Positions 18,984 through 26,910 of a stretch of 64,000 nucleotides of DNA are shown here, piece by piece. The notes below the pieces were generated by a model. The model worked only from the letters and a program-made list of their open reading frames with translations, did no database searches and was not told where the DNA came from. This DNA is from an uncultured Sutterella sp. (GTDB lineage Bacteria; Pseudomonadota; Gammaproteobacteria; Burkholderiales; Burkholderiaceae_F): positions 47,858 to 111,857 of the forward strand of contig CASEFX010000036.1 in NCBI GenBank assembly GCA_949287305.1, in the 5' to 3' direction. The position numbers were made by a program, and so were the translations under genes. How positions within the stretch are numbered: the stretch's first letter is position 1; every line of letters starts with the position of its first letter.

Positions 18984-19005
18984 CTCGAACGCGAACGCAG
19001 AAAGC

Positions 19006-19599
19006 TTAGCGAATCTCGCCGCGCTTTTCGTAAATCTTGTCGATCAGACCGTACTCGAGCGCTTCGGCCGCCGTCATGTAGTAGTCGCGTTCCGTGTCGC
19101 GGGCGACGACGTCGAAGGGCTTGCCGGTGTTTTCGGCCAGGATCGTGTTGAGGGTCTTCTTCGTGCGCAGGATTTCACGCGTCACGATTTCCATGTCGGT
19201 CGCCTGCCCCTGCACGCCGCCGAGCGGCTGATGGATCATGATGCGGCTGTGCGGCAGCGCGTAGCGCTTGCCCTTTTCGCCCGCGGCGAGGAGGAAGGCG
19301 CCCATCGAGGCGGCGAGCCCCACGCAGATCGTGTTCACCTGCGGACGGATGAAGCGCATCGTGTCGAAAATCCCCATCCCCGCGTCGACGGAGCCGCCGG
19401 GGCTGTTGATGTAGAGCTGAATGTCCTTGTTGGGATTTTCGCTTTCCAAAAAGAGGAGCTGAGCGATCACGAGGCTCGCGCTCACGTCGTTGACCTCGCC
19501 GGTCAGAAAAATGATGCGGTCGCGCAGAAGGCGCGAATAAAGGTCGAAGCTGCGTTCGCCGCGGCCGGAATCTTCAAGGACAACGGGTACGAGACTCAC
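19006..19599 (-). CDS. clpP: ClpP, ATP-dependent Clp protease proteolytic subunit
   Basis: Serine protease that forms a tetradecamer with ClpX or ClpA. The triad is visible: Ser98 in AASMGA, His123 in IHQPLGG and Asp in ARDTERD. 197 residues. The start is GTG 19599 with GGAG seven bases upstream; the frame is closed by a stop a short way further up. The start region overlaps a short upstream ORF with a much stronger ribosome site. Confidence 0.96.
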   Translation of the reverse strand: MSLVPVVLEDSGRGERSFDLYSRLLRDRIIFLTGEVNDVSASLVIAQLLFLESENPNKDIQLYINSPGGSVDAGMGIFDTMRFIRPQVNTICVGLAASMGAFLLAAGEKGKRYALPHSRIMIHQPLGGVQGQATDMEIVTREILRTKKTLNTILAENTGKPFDVVARDTERDYYMTAAEALEYGLIDKIYEKRGEIR

Positions 19600-19648
19600 G
19601 GTAATTCTCCAATGAAAGCTGAACGGATTCGTCGGTTGACATCGTCAT
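19574..19648 (-). CDS. Putative 24-codon leader ORF overlapping the clpP start
   Basis: ATG at 19648 is preceded by AAGGAGGG five to six bases upstream, far stronger than the ribosome site of clpP itself. The ORF runs [18 protein letters not shown]... and stops at 19574, 26 bases inside clpP in another frame. This fits translational coupling: ribosomes ending at 19574 could help load the clpP GTG. The peptide resembles nothing I know. It could be a chance ORF; the Shine-Dalgarno match and position are the only support. Confidence 0.4.
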   Translation of the reverse strand: MTMSTDESVQLSLENYRESRTRCP

Positions 19649-19663
19649 TGTCGCCCTCCTTTA

Positions 19664-19678
19664 CGACAAATTTTGTCG
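19664..19678. promoter_or_regulatory. 15-bp palindrome upstream of clpP
   Basis: CGACAAA-T-TTTGTCG is a perfect 7-bp inverted repeat with a single central base, ending 2 bases before the leader ORF's Shine-Dalgarno. It may be an operator or an RNA hairpin controlling the clpP leader. The regulator is unknown. Confidence 0.4.
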
Positions 19679-19764
19679 CAAAGAGGACGCCGGACCGGAC
19701 GGAAACTCCGACGTAAAAGTTTTGCAGACGAAAAAGAGGCTTCTCCACCCGGACACCCGAAGCG

Positions 19765-19809
19765 AAAAAACCTCTCCTTCATCGCGGAGACGCCGCCCCG
19801 AAAGACGGC
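19765..19809 (-). terminator. Intrinsic terminator after tig
   Basis: Read leftward, a GACGCCGTC/GGCGTC stem and a TCTCC/GGAGA stem are followed by GGTTTTTTCG. It lies about 30 bases past the tig stop and suggests that tig and clpP are partly uncoupled. Confidence 0.55.
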
Positions 19810-19837
19810 GTCCCGATCTTCACTCAAAAGCGGGCAA

Positions 19838-21208
19838 TCAGAAGTTGCCGGCCATGAGCTTGTCGAACTCGACGGCTTCTTCCGTCGTCTTGGCGTGTTC
19901 GAAGATCCAGTTCGTGGCGTTGTTTTCCACGATCTGGGCGCGAAGGTTGTTGAGGGAGTTCTTGTCGTTCATGATGTGAGCGACGACTTCCTCGGGCTTT
20001 TCATAGCTCGTGGCGATGTTTTCGGCGAGAGCGCGCACGTCGGCGTCATCAGCCTGGATGTTTTCCTGGGCGATGAGGGCCTGCATGAAGAGCGAGAGAC
20101 GAACGCGACGCTGGGCCTGTTCGGTGAAGAGACCGGCCGGGAGCTTGTCGATGTTCATCTTGGAGGTGTCGAGACCGCGGGCGGCGAAGTCACGGATGGC
20201 CTGCTGGGCGAGGGCCTGTTCTTCGCTCTTGACGAAGGCCTGCGGAGCCGGGAAGGTGAGGCGGTCGTAGACGGCCTGCATCACGCGGCCCTTGTTGGCG
20301 TTTTCAAGGCGGGCCTTGACTTCGATTTCAAGGTTCTTGCGGATGTCGGCGCGCATGGCTTCGACGCCGGCTTCCACGCCGAGACGCTTGGCGAATTCGT
20401 CGTCCACTTCGGGAAGAACGGCTTCGGCGACTTCAACGGCTTCCACTTCGAATTCGACCGTGGCGCCCTTGAGGTTTTCAGCGTGGTAGTCGGCCGGGAA
20501 GGTGAGCGGGAAGGTCTTCTTTTCGCCCGCCTTCATGCCGGTGACGGCTTCTTCGAATTCGGGGAGCATGCGGCCCTGGCCGAGTTCAAAGACGAAGTCC
20601 TTGGCGGAGCCGCCTTCGAATTCAACGCCGTCCTTCTTGCCCGTGAAGTTGACCTTCACGCGGTCGCCGGCCTGGGCCGGACGGTCTTCGCGGGCCTGAT
20701 ATTCGGCGCGCTGACGACGCATGACTTCGATCGTCTTTTCGACTTCTTCGTCGCCGACCGTGCAGGTGTAGCGCTTGAGTTCGATTTCGCCGAAGTCGGG
20801 CATCGTGACTTCCGGAACGGTTTCGTAGGTGGCTTCAAAGAGCATCGTCGTTTCGTCGCCGCCTTCCTTCGGAGCGATCGTTTCGAGCGCGGCCACCTTG
20901 AGGTTTTCCTTCGTGGCGGTTTCGGCCCAAGCCTTGCCGAGGAGTTCGTTGACGGCGTCTTCAAAAGCGCGGGCGCCGTACATGGCGCGGATCTGCTTCA
21001 TCGGAACGTGGCCCTTGCGGAAGCCGGGCATGCGGGCGTCCTTGGCGTAGGCCTTGAGGGCCTTTTCCGTGGCGGCAAGCGCGTCGGCCTGGGCAATGCG
21101 GAGTTCGATCGAGCGAAGCAGCGGATTGACGGGCGCTTCAGCGGTCGTTTCGACCTTTTCTTCCGTGGTTTCGACCTGTTCCGTCTGAACGTTTTCGTTT
21201 TCAGCCAT
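19838..21208 (-). CDS. tig: Trigger factor
   Basis: Ribosome-bound chaperone with peptidyl-prolyl isomerase activity. The N-terminal ribosome-docking motif is present as GFRKGHVPM, the FKBP-type domain spans about 180-270 (GDRVKVNFTGKKDG ... FPADYHAENLKG), and a helical C-terminal substrate-binding region follows. The frame reads upstream to 21253, but ATG 21208 (MAENENVQ) is the likely start. A Glu/Thr/Val-rich stretch of about 25 residues precedes the usual trigger factor start, giving 456 residues against the common 430 or so. First gene of the tig-clpP-clpX-lon block. Confidence 0.94.
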   Translation of the reverse strand: MAENENVQTEQVETTEEKVETTAEAPVNPLLRSIELRIAQADALAATEKALKAYAKDARMPGFRKGHVPMKQIRAMYGARAFEDAVNELLGKAWAETATKENLKVAALETIAPKEGGDETTMLFEATYETVPEVTMPDFGEIELKRYTCTVGDEEVEKTIEVMRRQRAEYQAREDRPAQAGDRVKVNFTGKKDGVEFEGGSAKDFVFELGQGRMLPEFEEAVTGMKAGEKKTFPLTFPADYHAENLKGATVEFEVEAVEVAEAVLPEVDDEFAKRLGVEAGVEAMRADIRKNLEIEVKARLENANKGRVMQAVYDRLTFPAPQAFVKSEEQALAQQAIRDFAARGLDTSKMNIDKLPAGLFTEQAQRRVRLSLFMQALIAQENIQADDADVRALAENIATSYEKPEEVVAHIMNDKNSLNNLRAQIVENNATNWIFEHAKTTEEAVEFDKLMAGNF

Positions 21209-21389
21209 TTTCAAATCTTTACTAAAAAATCGGCGCGGGAACCCCCGCCGCACCGGCGCTCGTCCGAGCCCGGACGAACTGGAAAATCGGGACGCCTTCC
21301 CTCGGGAAGGCCGGTCTTTTCCCCGAAAACAGCGTGTTTTCGAGAGGGGTTGTCCGAAACGAAAGAGTTCGTTTCGAAGAAAGTTTTGT

Positions 21390-21395
21390 ATTATA
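21390..21395 (-). promoter_or_regulatory. Probable tig -10 box
   Basis: Read leftward this is TATAAT, a perfect -10, implying a leader of about 175 bases for tig. No clear -35 is seen 16-18 bases upstream. The same AT-rich patch could serve the divergent lipoprotein gene. Confidence 0.4.
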
Positions 21396-21434
21396 TCACG
21401 GTGTTTCCATCGGCTTCTTCACGCTATCCCTGCC

Positions 21435-22001
21435 ATGCGGTCCCCCGTCGTCCTTCTCGCCCCCGTTCTCGCTCTGATTCTTTCGGCCTGCGCGCCTCTG
21501 CCGCCGTCACCGGACGATCCGGCGGCTCTCGCTGCGGCCGAAGAGGCCCGGGCGCAGGAAGCCGCCCGAACCGAGGCGCAGCTGGCCGTGAAAAAGCAAA
21601 TCGACCTCGTCGCCCGGCACACGCGCGCGATCTGCGTCGCGCCCGAGAACCGCGCCTACTTCCGACACACGCCCTGCCTGCCCGTGGAAGTGACGGAAAA
21701 ACACCTCGCGGACAAAAAGCTTCCGACCGCAGCGGAACTCCGCATCGCCAAGCGGGTTTTCAGCCGCATCGACGACATGAACCGCGACACGCTCGCCGTG
21801 ATGCTGCAGACCGAAGATCCCTACTACAAGGAGCTCGCCGAAAAGATCCGGCACTTCTACACGCCGAAGATCGAGCGCCTGCAAAACGAATTCCTGACGG
21901 GGCGCATCACGTGGGCCGCCTACAACGCGCAGCGAAAGGCCATGAACGACGAGTTCACTTCTTCGGAGGGTGCCGACGAGTCGGCCGAAGAGGCGCTCTG
22001 A
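21435..22001 (+). CDS. Predicted lipoprotein, function unknown
   Basis: 188 residues with a lipoprotein signal (hydrophobic 4-17, lipobox LSAC, lipidated Cys near 19), then a Pro/Ala-rich linker, an Ala/Glu-rich helical stretch (about 31-58) and a mixed helical domain with two further cysteines (ICVAPEN and TPCLP), which could form a disulfide in the periplasm. I do not recognise the family. It is divergent from tig and lies just ahead of tRNA-Leu. ATG 21435; the upstream region is AT-rich. Confidence 0.75.
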   Translation: MRSPVVLLAPVLALILSACAPLPPSPDDPAALAAAEEARAQEAARTEAQLAVKKQIDLVARHTRAICVAPENRAYFRHTPCLPVEVTEKHLADKKLPTAAELRIAKRVFSRIDDMNRDTLAVMLQTEDPYYKELAEKIRHFYTPKIERLQNEFLTGRITWAAYNAQRKAMNDEFTSSEGADESAEEAL

Positions 22002-22068
22002 TCTCTTTCCGCGTTGCCGATGCCTCCACACCGTCGGCCGGTTATTCGGTACAATTCGATTTCTCTTC

Positions 22069-22155
22069 GCGAGAGTGGCGAAATTGGTAGACGCACCAGG
22101 TTTAGGTCCTGACGCCGTAAAAGGCGTGCCGGTTCGAGTCCGGCCTCTCGCACCA
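22069..22155 (+). tRNA. tRNA-Leu (UAG)
   Basis: 87-base class II tRNA with a long variable arm, anticodon TAG in GGTTTAGGTCC, T-loop GGTTCGAGTCC and encoded CCA. TACAAT at 22050-22055 is a -10 candidate. Confidence 0.97.
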
Positions 22156-22190
22156 CCATTCCATGCCTGAACTCAGCCTCGTAGGCACTA

Positions 22191-22246
22191 CTTTGCCGAA
22201 TCCGATCATGTTACCCACGTTGGTAAAATGATCGGTCTTGGCAAAG
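22191..22246. repeat. Long imperfect inverted repeat downstream of tRNA-Leu
   Basis: CCGATCATGTTACC (22202-22215) faces GGTAAAATGATCGG (22222-22235) with one mismatch over a 6-base loop. An outer CTTTGCC (22191-22197) faces GGCAAAG (22240-22246). There is no T-tract, so it is not a normal terminator. It could be abutted element ends or a protein-binding palindrome. Confidence 0.75.
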
Positions 22247-22461
22247 GTGTGGCGTATCGTTCCGACAACATTGCTCTTTCGTTACGCCTGTAATTGATCG
22301 TCCGGAGCGGAGATCCCGCACCCCGCTTGGACAAACCCACTTTGCCTTCCCATCGCGGCGTCAAGAGCTCGCCGCTCAGAACGCCAGAAATTACTGTCTC
22401 GCTCGCGAGAACCTCAACTTCCGCAACGGAAGATCGATCTTGACCCCATCTGAAGATGAAT

Positions 22462-22494
22462 TGTCCCCAGAAAGGAAAACTCTTTCTGGGGACA
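22462..22494. repeat. 13-bp perfect inverted repeat
   Basis: TGTCCCCAGAAAG (22462-22474) faces CTTTCTGGGGACA (22482-22494) over a 7-base loop. It lies about 90 bases beyond the stop of the UreE-like gene. Without a T-tract it is a weak terminator candidate, and it could be paired element ends. Confidence 0.75.
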
Positions 22495-22582
22495 GCACTT
22501 TGGGCCTTTGCCCTTTTTCTGCGTACCGCGCGTTTATCACGGAATTCCCACAGAGAGGACTTCCGCACAAGGCGTTCGGTTA

Positions 22583-23446
22583 TCAAGCCTTCTGCTTACC
22601 GCAACAGCATTCACCTTCTTCATGGTGATGATGGCCTTCACCGCCGCAGCAGCATTCACCCTCTTCGTGATCATGGTGATGATGGTGGCCTTCGCCGCCG
22701 CAGCAGCATTCGCCTTCCTCATGATCGTGGTGATGATGGTGGCCGCCGCAGCCGCAACCGCATTCCTCATCATCGTGATGATGGTGGTGACCGCCGCAAC
22801 CGCAACCGCATTCTTCGTCATCGTGGTGATGGTGATGGCCGCCGCAACCGCAGCCGCATTCTTCCTCATCGTGATGATGGTGGTGACCGCCGCAGCCGCA
22901 ACCGCATTCTTCACCGTCGTGATGATGGTGATGGCCGCCGCAACCGCAACCGCATTCTTCACCGTCGTGATGATGGTGATGGCCGCCGCAACCGCAACCA
23001 CAGCCGCCAGCGGAACGGTAGACGATGCGGATCGGATCGAACCTTTCTTCGACTTCGGTGATTTCAAGACCGATCATCGTGAGCATCTTCGCGACGTTTT
23101 CCTGCGCAACGACGGCAAAGCCCCCTTCGGCTTCGGCAACGCGCACGCCGCGGTTGATCAGGGCGCCCGCCGCTTCACGCATGAGGTCGAGGTCGCCCGT
23201 GACGTGAAGAACCTTTTCCACGGCCGGACGAACCGCCCAGAATTCGCCCTTTTCGTCCACGAACACGTCGTTGACTTCAAGCACGCGGCGTTCCGTCACG
23301 CCGAAGGTGATGACGTCGCCGTCCACCTTCACTTCCTGCGGCCATTCCACGCGTTCGGCCAGAGTGAGCGAAAGCGTGTGCGCACGGTCAAGAATCGGCT
23401 GGGCCGGAGCAGCTTCGGGAGGAAGCAGTTTCGTAAGAGTCGTCAT
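22583..23446 (-). CDS. UreE-like metallochaperone with a Cys/His-repeat metal-binding tail
   Basis: 287 residues in two parts. Residues 1-140 resemble UreE, the urease nickel chaperone: opening TLTKLLPP, a beta-rich first half, then DLMREAAGALINRGVRV and IGLEITEVEERFDP, matching the UreE C-terminal domain. The conserved metal-binding His of UreE (GNRHVP) is Gly here (INRGVR, near 100). Residues 147-287 are eight tandem repeats of C-G-C-G-C-G-G-H5-D-x-E-E type, shifting to CCCGGEGH5 in the last two, with about 40 His and 27 Cys. No urease or hydrogenase gene is nearby, so the target enzyme is unknown; nickel storage or delivery is the best guess. ATG 23446 lies 40 bases after radA, so it is probably in an alr-radA transcript. 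Confidence 0.75.
   Translation of the reverse strand: MTTLTKLLPPEAAPAQPILDRAHTLSLTLAERVEWPQEVKVDGDVITFGVTERRVLEVNDVFVDEKGEFWAVRPAVEKVLHVTGDLDLMREAAGALINRGVRVAEAEGGFAVVAQENVAKMLTMIGLEITEVEERFDPIRIVYRSAGGCGCGCGGHHHHHDGEECGCGCGGHHHHHDGEECGCGCGGHHHHHDEEECGCGCGGHHHHHDDEECGCGCGGHHHHHDDEECGCGCGGHHHHHDHEEGECCCGGEGHHHHHDHEEGECCCGGEGHHHHEEGECCCGKQKA
22586..23008 (-). repeat. In-frame tandem repeat encoding the Cys/His tail
   Basis: About 48-bp units encode 16-residue Cys/His motifs: six of one type, then two of a second type 48-54 bp long. Units differ mainly at one or two codons after the His run, showing expansion by unequal exchange with later divergence. The repeat is expected to be variable between strains. 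Confidence 0.85.
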
Positions 23447-23486
23447 GATTAAATTTCCAGACAGAAATTGGGATGATTGGGCAATT

Positions 23487-24872
23487 TTAGGGCAGAGCGG
23501 CGGAAAGCGCATCCGACAATCGGTCTACGGCGACGACCTCCAGCCCTTCGATCGGCGTACGCGGCGCGTTGGCGCGCGGAATGATCGCCTTGGAAAATCC
23601 GAGCTTGGCGGCTTCGCGAAGACGTTCCTGTCCGCGGGGCGCCGGGCGGATTTCACCCGCAAGGCCCACTTCTCCAAAAACGACGAGTCCCTTCGGAAGG
23701 GGCTTGTTGCGGATGCTCGAATAAATGGCGGTGAGAATGGCGAGGTCGACGGCCGTTTCCGTGATCTTCACCCCGCCCACGGCGTTGACGAAGACGTCCT
23801 GGTCAAAGCAGGCGACGCCCGCGTGGCGGTGCAGCACCGCAAGAAGCATCGCGAGGCGCTGCGCGTCGACGCCCACGGCGAGACGCCGGGGGCTCGGCAG
23901 ATGACTCGTGTCGACGAGCGCCTGCATTTCGACGAGGAGCGGGCGCGTCCCTTCCTGCGTGACGAGAACGGTGCTCCCGGGCACGTTCGCCTTGTATTCG
24001 GAAAGGAAAATGGCCGAAGGGTTCGTCACCCCCACGAGACCGTGGTCGGTCATCGCGAAGACGCCGAGCTCGTTCACCGCCCCGAAGCGGTTCTTGAAGG
24101 CGCGGATGAGGCGGAAGTTCGAGTGGGTGTCCCCTTCGAAGTAGAGCACCGTGTCGACGATGTGTTCGAGAATGCGCGGCCCCGCGAGCGCCCCGTCCTT
24201 CGTGACGTGGCCCACGAAAAAGAGCGTGATCCCGAGGCGCTTGGCGGTGCGGGTGAGCCGCGCCGCGCACTCGCGCACCTGCGAGACCGATCCCGGCGCG
24301 CTGTCGAGGTCGCCCGAGAAAAGCGTCTGAATCGAGTCGAGGACGACGAATTCGGGCTTCACGCGGTTCAGAACCGATTCGATCTGCTCGAGCTGCACTT
24401 CGCTCATGAGCTGCAGCCCCTTGGGTTCGAGCTGCAGGCGCTTGGCGCGCAGAGCGATCTGCGAGGGACTTTCTTCGCCGCTCACGTAGAGGGCCTTTCG
24501 TCCCATACGCACGATGCGGCTCACCACCTGCAGAAGAAGCGTCGACTTGCCGATCCCCGGATCGCCCCCGATGAGGGAGACGCCGCCCGGGACGAGCCCG
24601 CCCCCCATGACGCGGTCGAATTCGGAAAGGCCCGTCACGATGCGGGGCGTATCCTCGATCGTCACGTCGCCCAAATCCTGCAGCGTCCCCGTCGTTTCGA
24701 CGAAGCCCTGCGCGACCCGCTCGCTGCCGTAGCGGCTCGCCGCGCCCTGCGTCACCTTGAATTCCTGAAGCGTGTTCCACGCCTTGCAGTGCGGACACTG
24801 ACCGCTCCACTTGAGGGCCGTTCCGCCGCATTCGGTACAGACGAAATTCGTTCGTGCCTTTTTGAGCGCCAC
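23487..24872 (-). CDS. radA: DNA repair protein RadA/Sms
   Basis: Helicase-like recombination factor that processes branched DNA. It has an N-terminal C4 zinc motif (CTECGG ... CPHC), a RecA-like ATPase with Walker A GDPGIGKST near 98, the RadA signature KNRFG near 255, and a Lon-like C-terminal domain. 461 residues. GTG start at 24872, only 3 bases after the alr stop, so the two are cotranscribed. Confidence 0.96.
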   Translation of the reverse strand: MALKKARTNFVCTECGGTALKWSGQCPHCKAWNTLQEFKVTQGAASRYGSERVAQGFVETTGTLQDLGDVTIEDTPRIVTGLSEFDRVMGGGLVPGGVSLIGGDPGIGKSTLLLQVVSRIVRMGRKALYVSGEESPSQIALRAKRLQLEPKGLQLMSEVQLEQIESVLNRVKPEFVVLDSIQTLFSGDLDSAPGSVSQVRECAARLTRTAKRLGITLFFVGHVTKDGALAGPRILEHIVDTVLYFEGDTHSNFRLIRAFKNRFGAVNELGVFAMTDHGLVGVTNPSAIFLSEYKANVPGSTVLVTQEGTRPLLVEMQALVDTSHLPSPRRLAVGVDAQRLAMLLAVLHRHAGVACFDQDVFVNAVGGVKITETAVDLAILTAIYSSIRNKPLPKGLVVFGEVGLAGEIRPAPRGQERLREAAKLGFSKAIIPRANAPRTPIEGLEVVAVDRLSDALSAALP

Positions 24873-24875
24873 GGA

Positions 24876-25961
24876 TCAGTCTCCCTTCACGACCACGGAA
24901 ACGCGGCGCGCGAGCGCGCAGATGAGTTCGTAGCCGATCGTCCCGCAGGCGGCGGCGACGCGGTTGACGGGAAGGTTCTTTCCCCAGAGTTCGACGACGC
25001 TTCCGACGCGTGCACTCGGAACGTCCGTCACGTCGATCGTGAGCATGTCCATCGAGACGGCCCCGGCGATCGGCGCCGTGCGGCCTTCGACCCAGACGGG
25101 CGCGCCGTCGGGCATGGTGCGCGGATAGCCGTCGGCGTACCCACAGGCGACGACCGCGATGCGCGAGGGGCGCTTGGCGATCCAGCGCGAGCCGTAGCCC
25201 ACGGCTTCACCCGGCGCGATGTCCTGGAGCGCAATGATCTTGGCGGAGAGCGTCATGGCCGGACGGATGTCGAGTTCTTCGGACGAAATGTGCGAGTCCG
25301 GACTCACCCCATAGAGCGCGACGCCCGCGCGCACGGCGCAGCCCGACACTTCAGGGTGCCAGAGAATGCCCGCGGAATTGGCCATGCAGGCGGGAGCCCC
25401 TTCCTGCGCAAGGCGACCCATGCGCGTGATCTGACGGCCGACCGACGCGGGACCGTCGGCGAGATAGGAAGGTTCGGCGTTCGCAAAGTGCGTCACCACC
25501 CCTTCGACGCGCACGCCCGGAATCGCCGCGAGCTGATCGTGCACGACGCCCACTTCCGAAGGAAGGAAGCCCAAGCGGTTCATGCCGGAATTCACCTTGA
25601 TGTGCACGCCCACGTCGCGAAGCGGACGGCTCTTCAAAACGTCGATCTGCCAGAGCGAATGCACGACCGTTTCGACGCCGAGTTCCTGCAGGGGCTCGAT
25701 GTCGTCCTCGTCAAAGAAGCCTTCGAGGAGAAGAATGCGCTTTTGCCAGCCGTACTCCCGCGCGCGGCGCGCGTCCGTGAGGTCGATCGTTGCGAGCCCG
25801 TCCGCGTCGGCGAAAGCCTTCACCGCGTTCTCGAGACCGTGACCGTACGCATTGGCCTTGACGACGGCCCAGAGCATGCGGTCTCCCGCGGAAGCGCGCA
25901 TGCGCGCAAGATTGTGACGAAGGGCGGCCAGATCAATTTCGGCGTAAATCGGACGCGGCAC
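24876..25961 (-). CDS. alr: Alanine racemase
   Basis: PLP enzyme making D-alanine for peptidoglycan. The PLP lysine is in WAVVKANAYGHG near 34, the catalytic Tyr and surroundings in VSMDMLTIDVTDVP and AGVALYGVSP, and the C-terminal domain ends in ELICALARRV. The frame extends to a GTG at 25973, but the GTG at 25961 has GAGG at the proper distance and gives the usual opening MPRPIYAEIDL. 361 residues. Confidence 0.95.
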   Translation of the reverse strand: MPRPIYAEIDLAALRHNLARMRASAGDRMLWAVVKANAYGHGLENAVKAFADADGLATIDLTDARRAREYGWQKRILLLEGFFDEDDIEPLQELGVETVVHSLWQIDVLKSRPLRDVGVHIKVNSGMNRLGFLPSEVGVVHDQLAAIPGVRVEGVVTHFANAEPSYLADGPASVGRQITRMGRLAQEGAPACMANSAGILWHPEVSGCAVRAGVALYGVSPDSHISSEELDIRPAMTLSAKIIALQDIAPGEAVGYGSRWIAKRPSRIAVVACGYADGYPRTMPDGAPVWVEGRTAPIAGAVSMDMLTIDVTDVPSARVGSVVELWGKNLPVNRVAAACGTIGYELICALARRVSVVVKGD

Positions 25962-26074
25962 GAAACACCTCACGAAGGAAAGGGGAAACGAAAACGTCCA
26001 TTATAGGAGCCTCGAAATTCCGAGGAATTCGCTCGGTTACGCTTTCGCACCATTTCGCCCGGTCCCTTCGCAAG

Positions 26075-26095
26075 GGAAAGCCGCCCGAAGGCGGC
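26075..26095 (-). terminator. Hairpin after the tamB remnant
   Basis: GCCGCC-CGAA-GGCGGC (26080-26095) followed leftward by CTTTCCC. A stable tetraloop stem with a weak T-tract. Confidence 0.5.
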
Positions 26096-26114
26096 CTCTC
26101 CGAGCGTCGCGGAA

Positions 26115-26825
26115 TCAATCGAATTCGAAGGAATAGAGCATGTCGAGCGCCTGATCGACCCCGGTCGCCGCCTCCACGTAGAGTTTCGGAATCACGCGGT
26201 AGCGAAGCGTCAGTGTGGCGAGCGAATCGAAGATTCCCACGCCGTACTTCACCTTGAGGCCGGGGAGCACATAGCCGCTCAAAACGAGCTGGGAATTATC
26301 CCCCACGCCTTCCGTGTCGAGCCCGAGGCCGGAAATCCCGATCGCGTCGCCGAGCTGTTCGATCGCCTTGCCGCCCTGACTCAAGCCGAGATTGATGAGG
26401 GCGGACGTGATCATGGAGTTGTCGCTGTCGCCCGCGGGATCGAGCCCCTCCCCGCGCATGAGGTAGCTCAAAGATTCCGTCTCGCTCTTGGCGGGGTCGG
26501 TAAAGACCGACACTTCGGGGAATTCCGCCGTCCCCAAGACGCGGATCCCCGCCGTCACGTTGTCGGCGGTCTTGTCGGGATTGCGGATCGCCTCCAGATC
26601 GATCAGGGGATTTTCCGGAGAACACGCAAAGCTGAATTCGCCCTTTCGCACGATGAGGTCCTGACCGTAGGCGCGGAAGTGCCCCTCCTCGACCTTCATC
26701 TGTCCGGTGAGACCGAGTTTGCCGTGCACCTCTTCGACGTGGAGCTGACCGCCGATCTTCGCGCGAAGTCCCATGGCGTCGACGCGAACGTCGGGACCCA
26801 CGTTGATGACGAGGCGGCTTTCGTG
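26115..26825 (-). pseudogene. tamB: Remnant of tamB (C-terminal domain only)
   Basis: The translated piece matches the C-terminal domain of TamB, the inner-membrane partner of TamA in outer-membrane biogenesis: VGPDVRVDAMGLRAKIGG, EGHFRAYGQDLIVRKGEF, GTAEFPEVSVFTDP, SLSYLMRGEG and a beta-rich end finishing in YSFEFD. Normal TamB exceeds 1,000 residues; only about 230-237 are present. Similarity begins abruptly near 26825, an in-frame stop lies at 26847-26849, and the lplT promoter follows immediately. No signal anchor or upstream tamB sequence is visible and tamA is absent. A 228-residue product from GTG 26801 could still be made, but without a membrane anchor it is probably dead. Confidence 0.8.
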
Positions 26826-26910
26826 TCGTCTTCTTACACTCTTTCGCTAGGGTTCGCCCCGTGGAACGCGCTACACTTAGGGATTTCTTTGGTACTTGGA
26901 TTCCGGTTTC

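Larger units (their letters stand above)
22156..22582. other. Gene-free stretch with two long inverted repeats, possible integration scar
   Basis: 427 bases between the tRNA-Leu 3' end and the UreE-like gene. No ORF here has a believable product; the longest (about 126 codons leftward from 22586) has no recognisable domain. The stretch contains inverted repeats at 22191-22246 and 22462-22494. Its position at a tRNA 3' end and its less GC-biased sequence suggest the remains of a mobile element, but no transposase fragment can be named. Confidence 0.5.

Noticed and set aside
22206..22586. 126-codon minus-strand ORF after tRNA-Leu
   Set aside because: No recognisable domain, no good start, and it runs through both inverted repeats; better read as non-coding.
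22586..23008. Regular repeats of about 48 bp that could suggest a CRISPR array
   Set aside because: The repeats are contiguous without unique spacers and encode an in-frame Cys/His tail.
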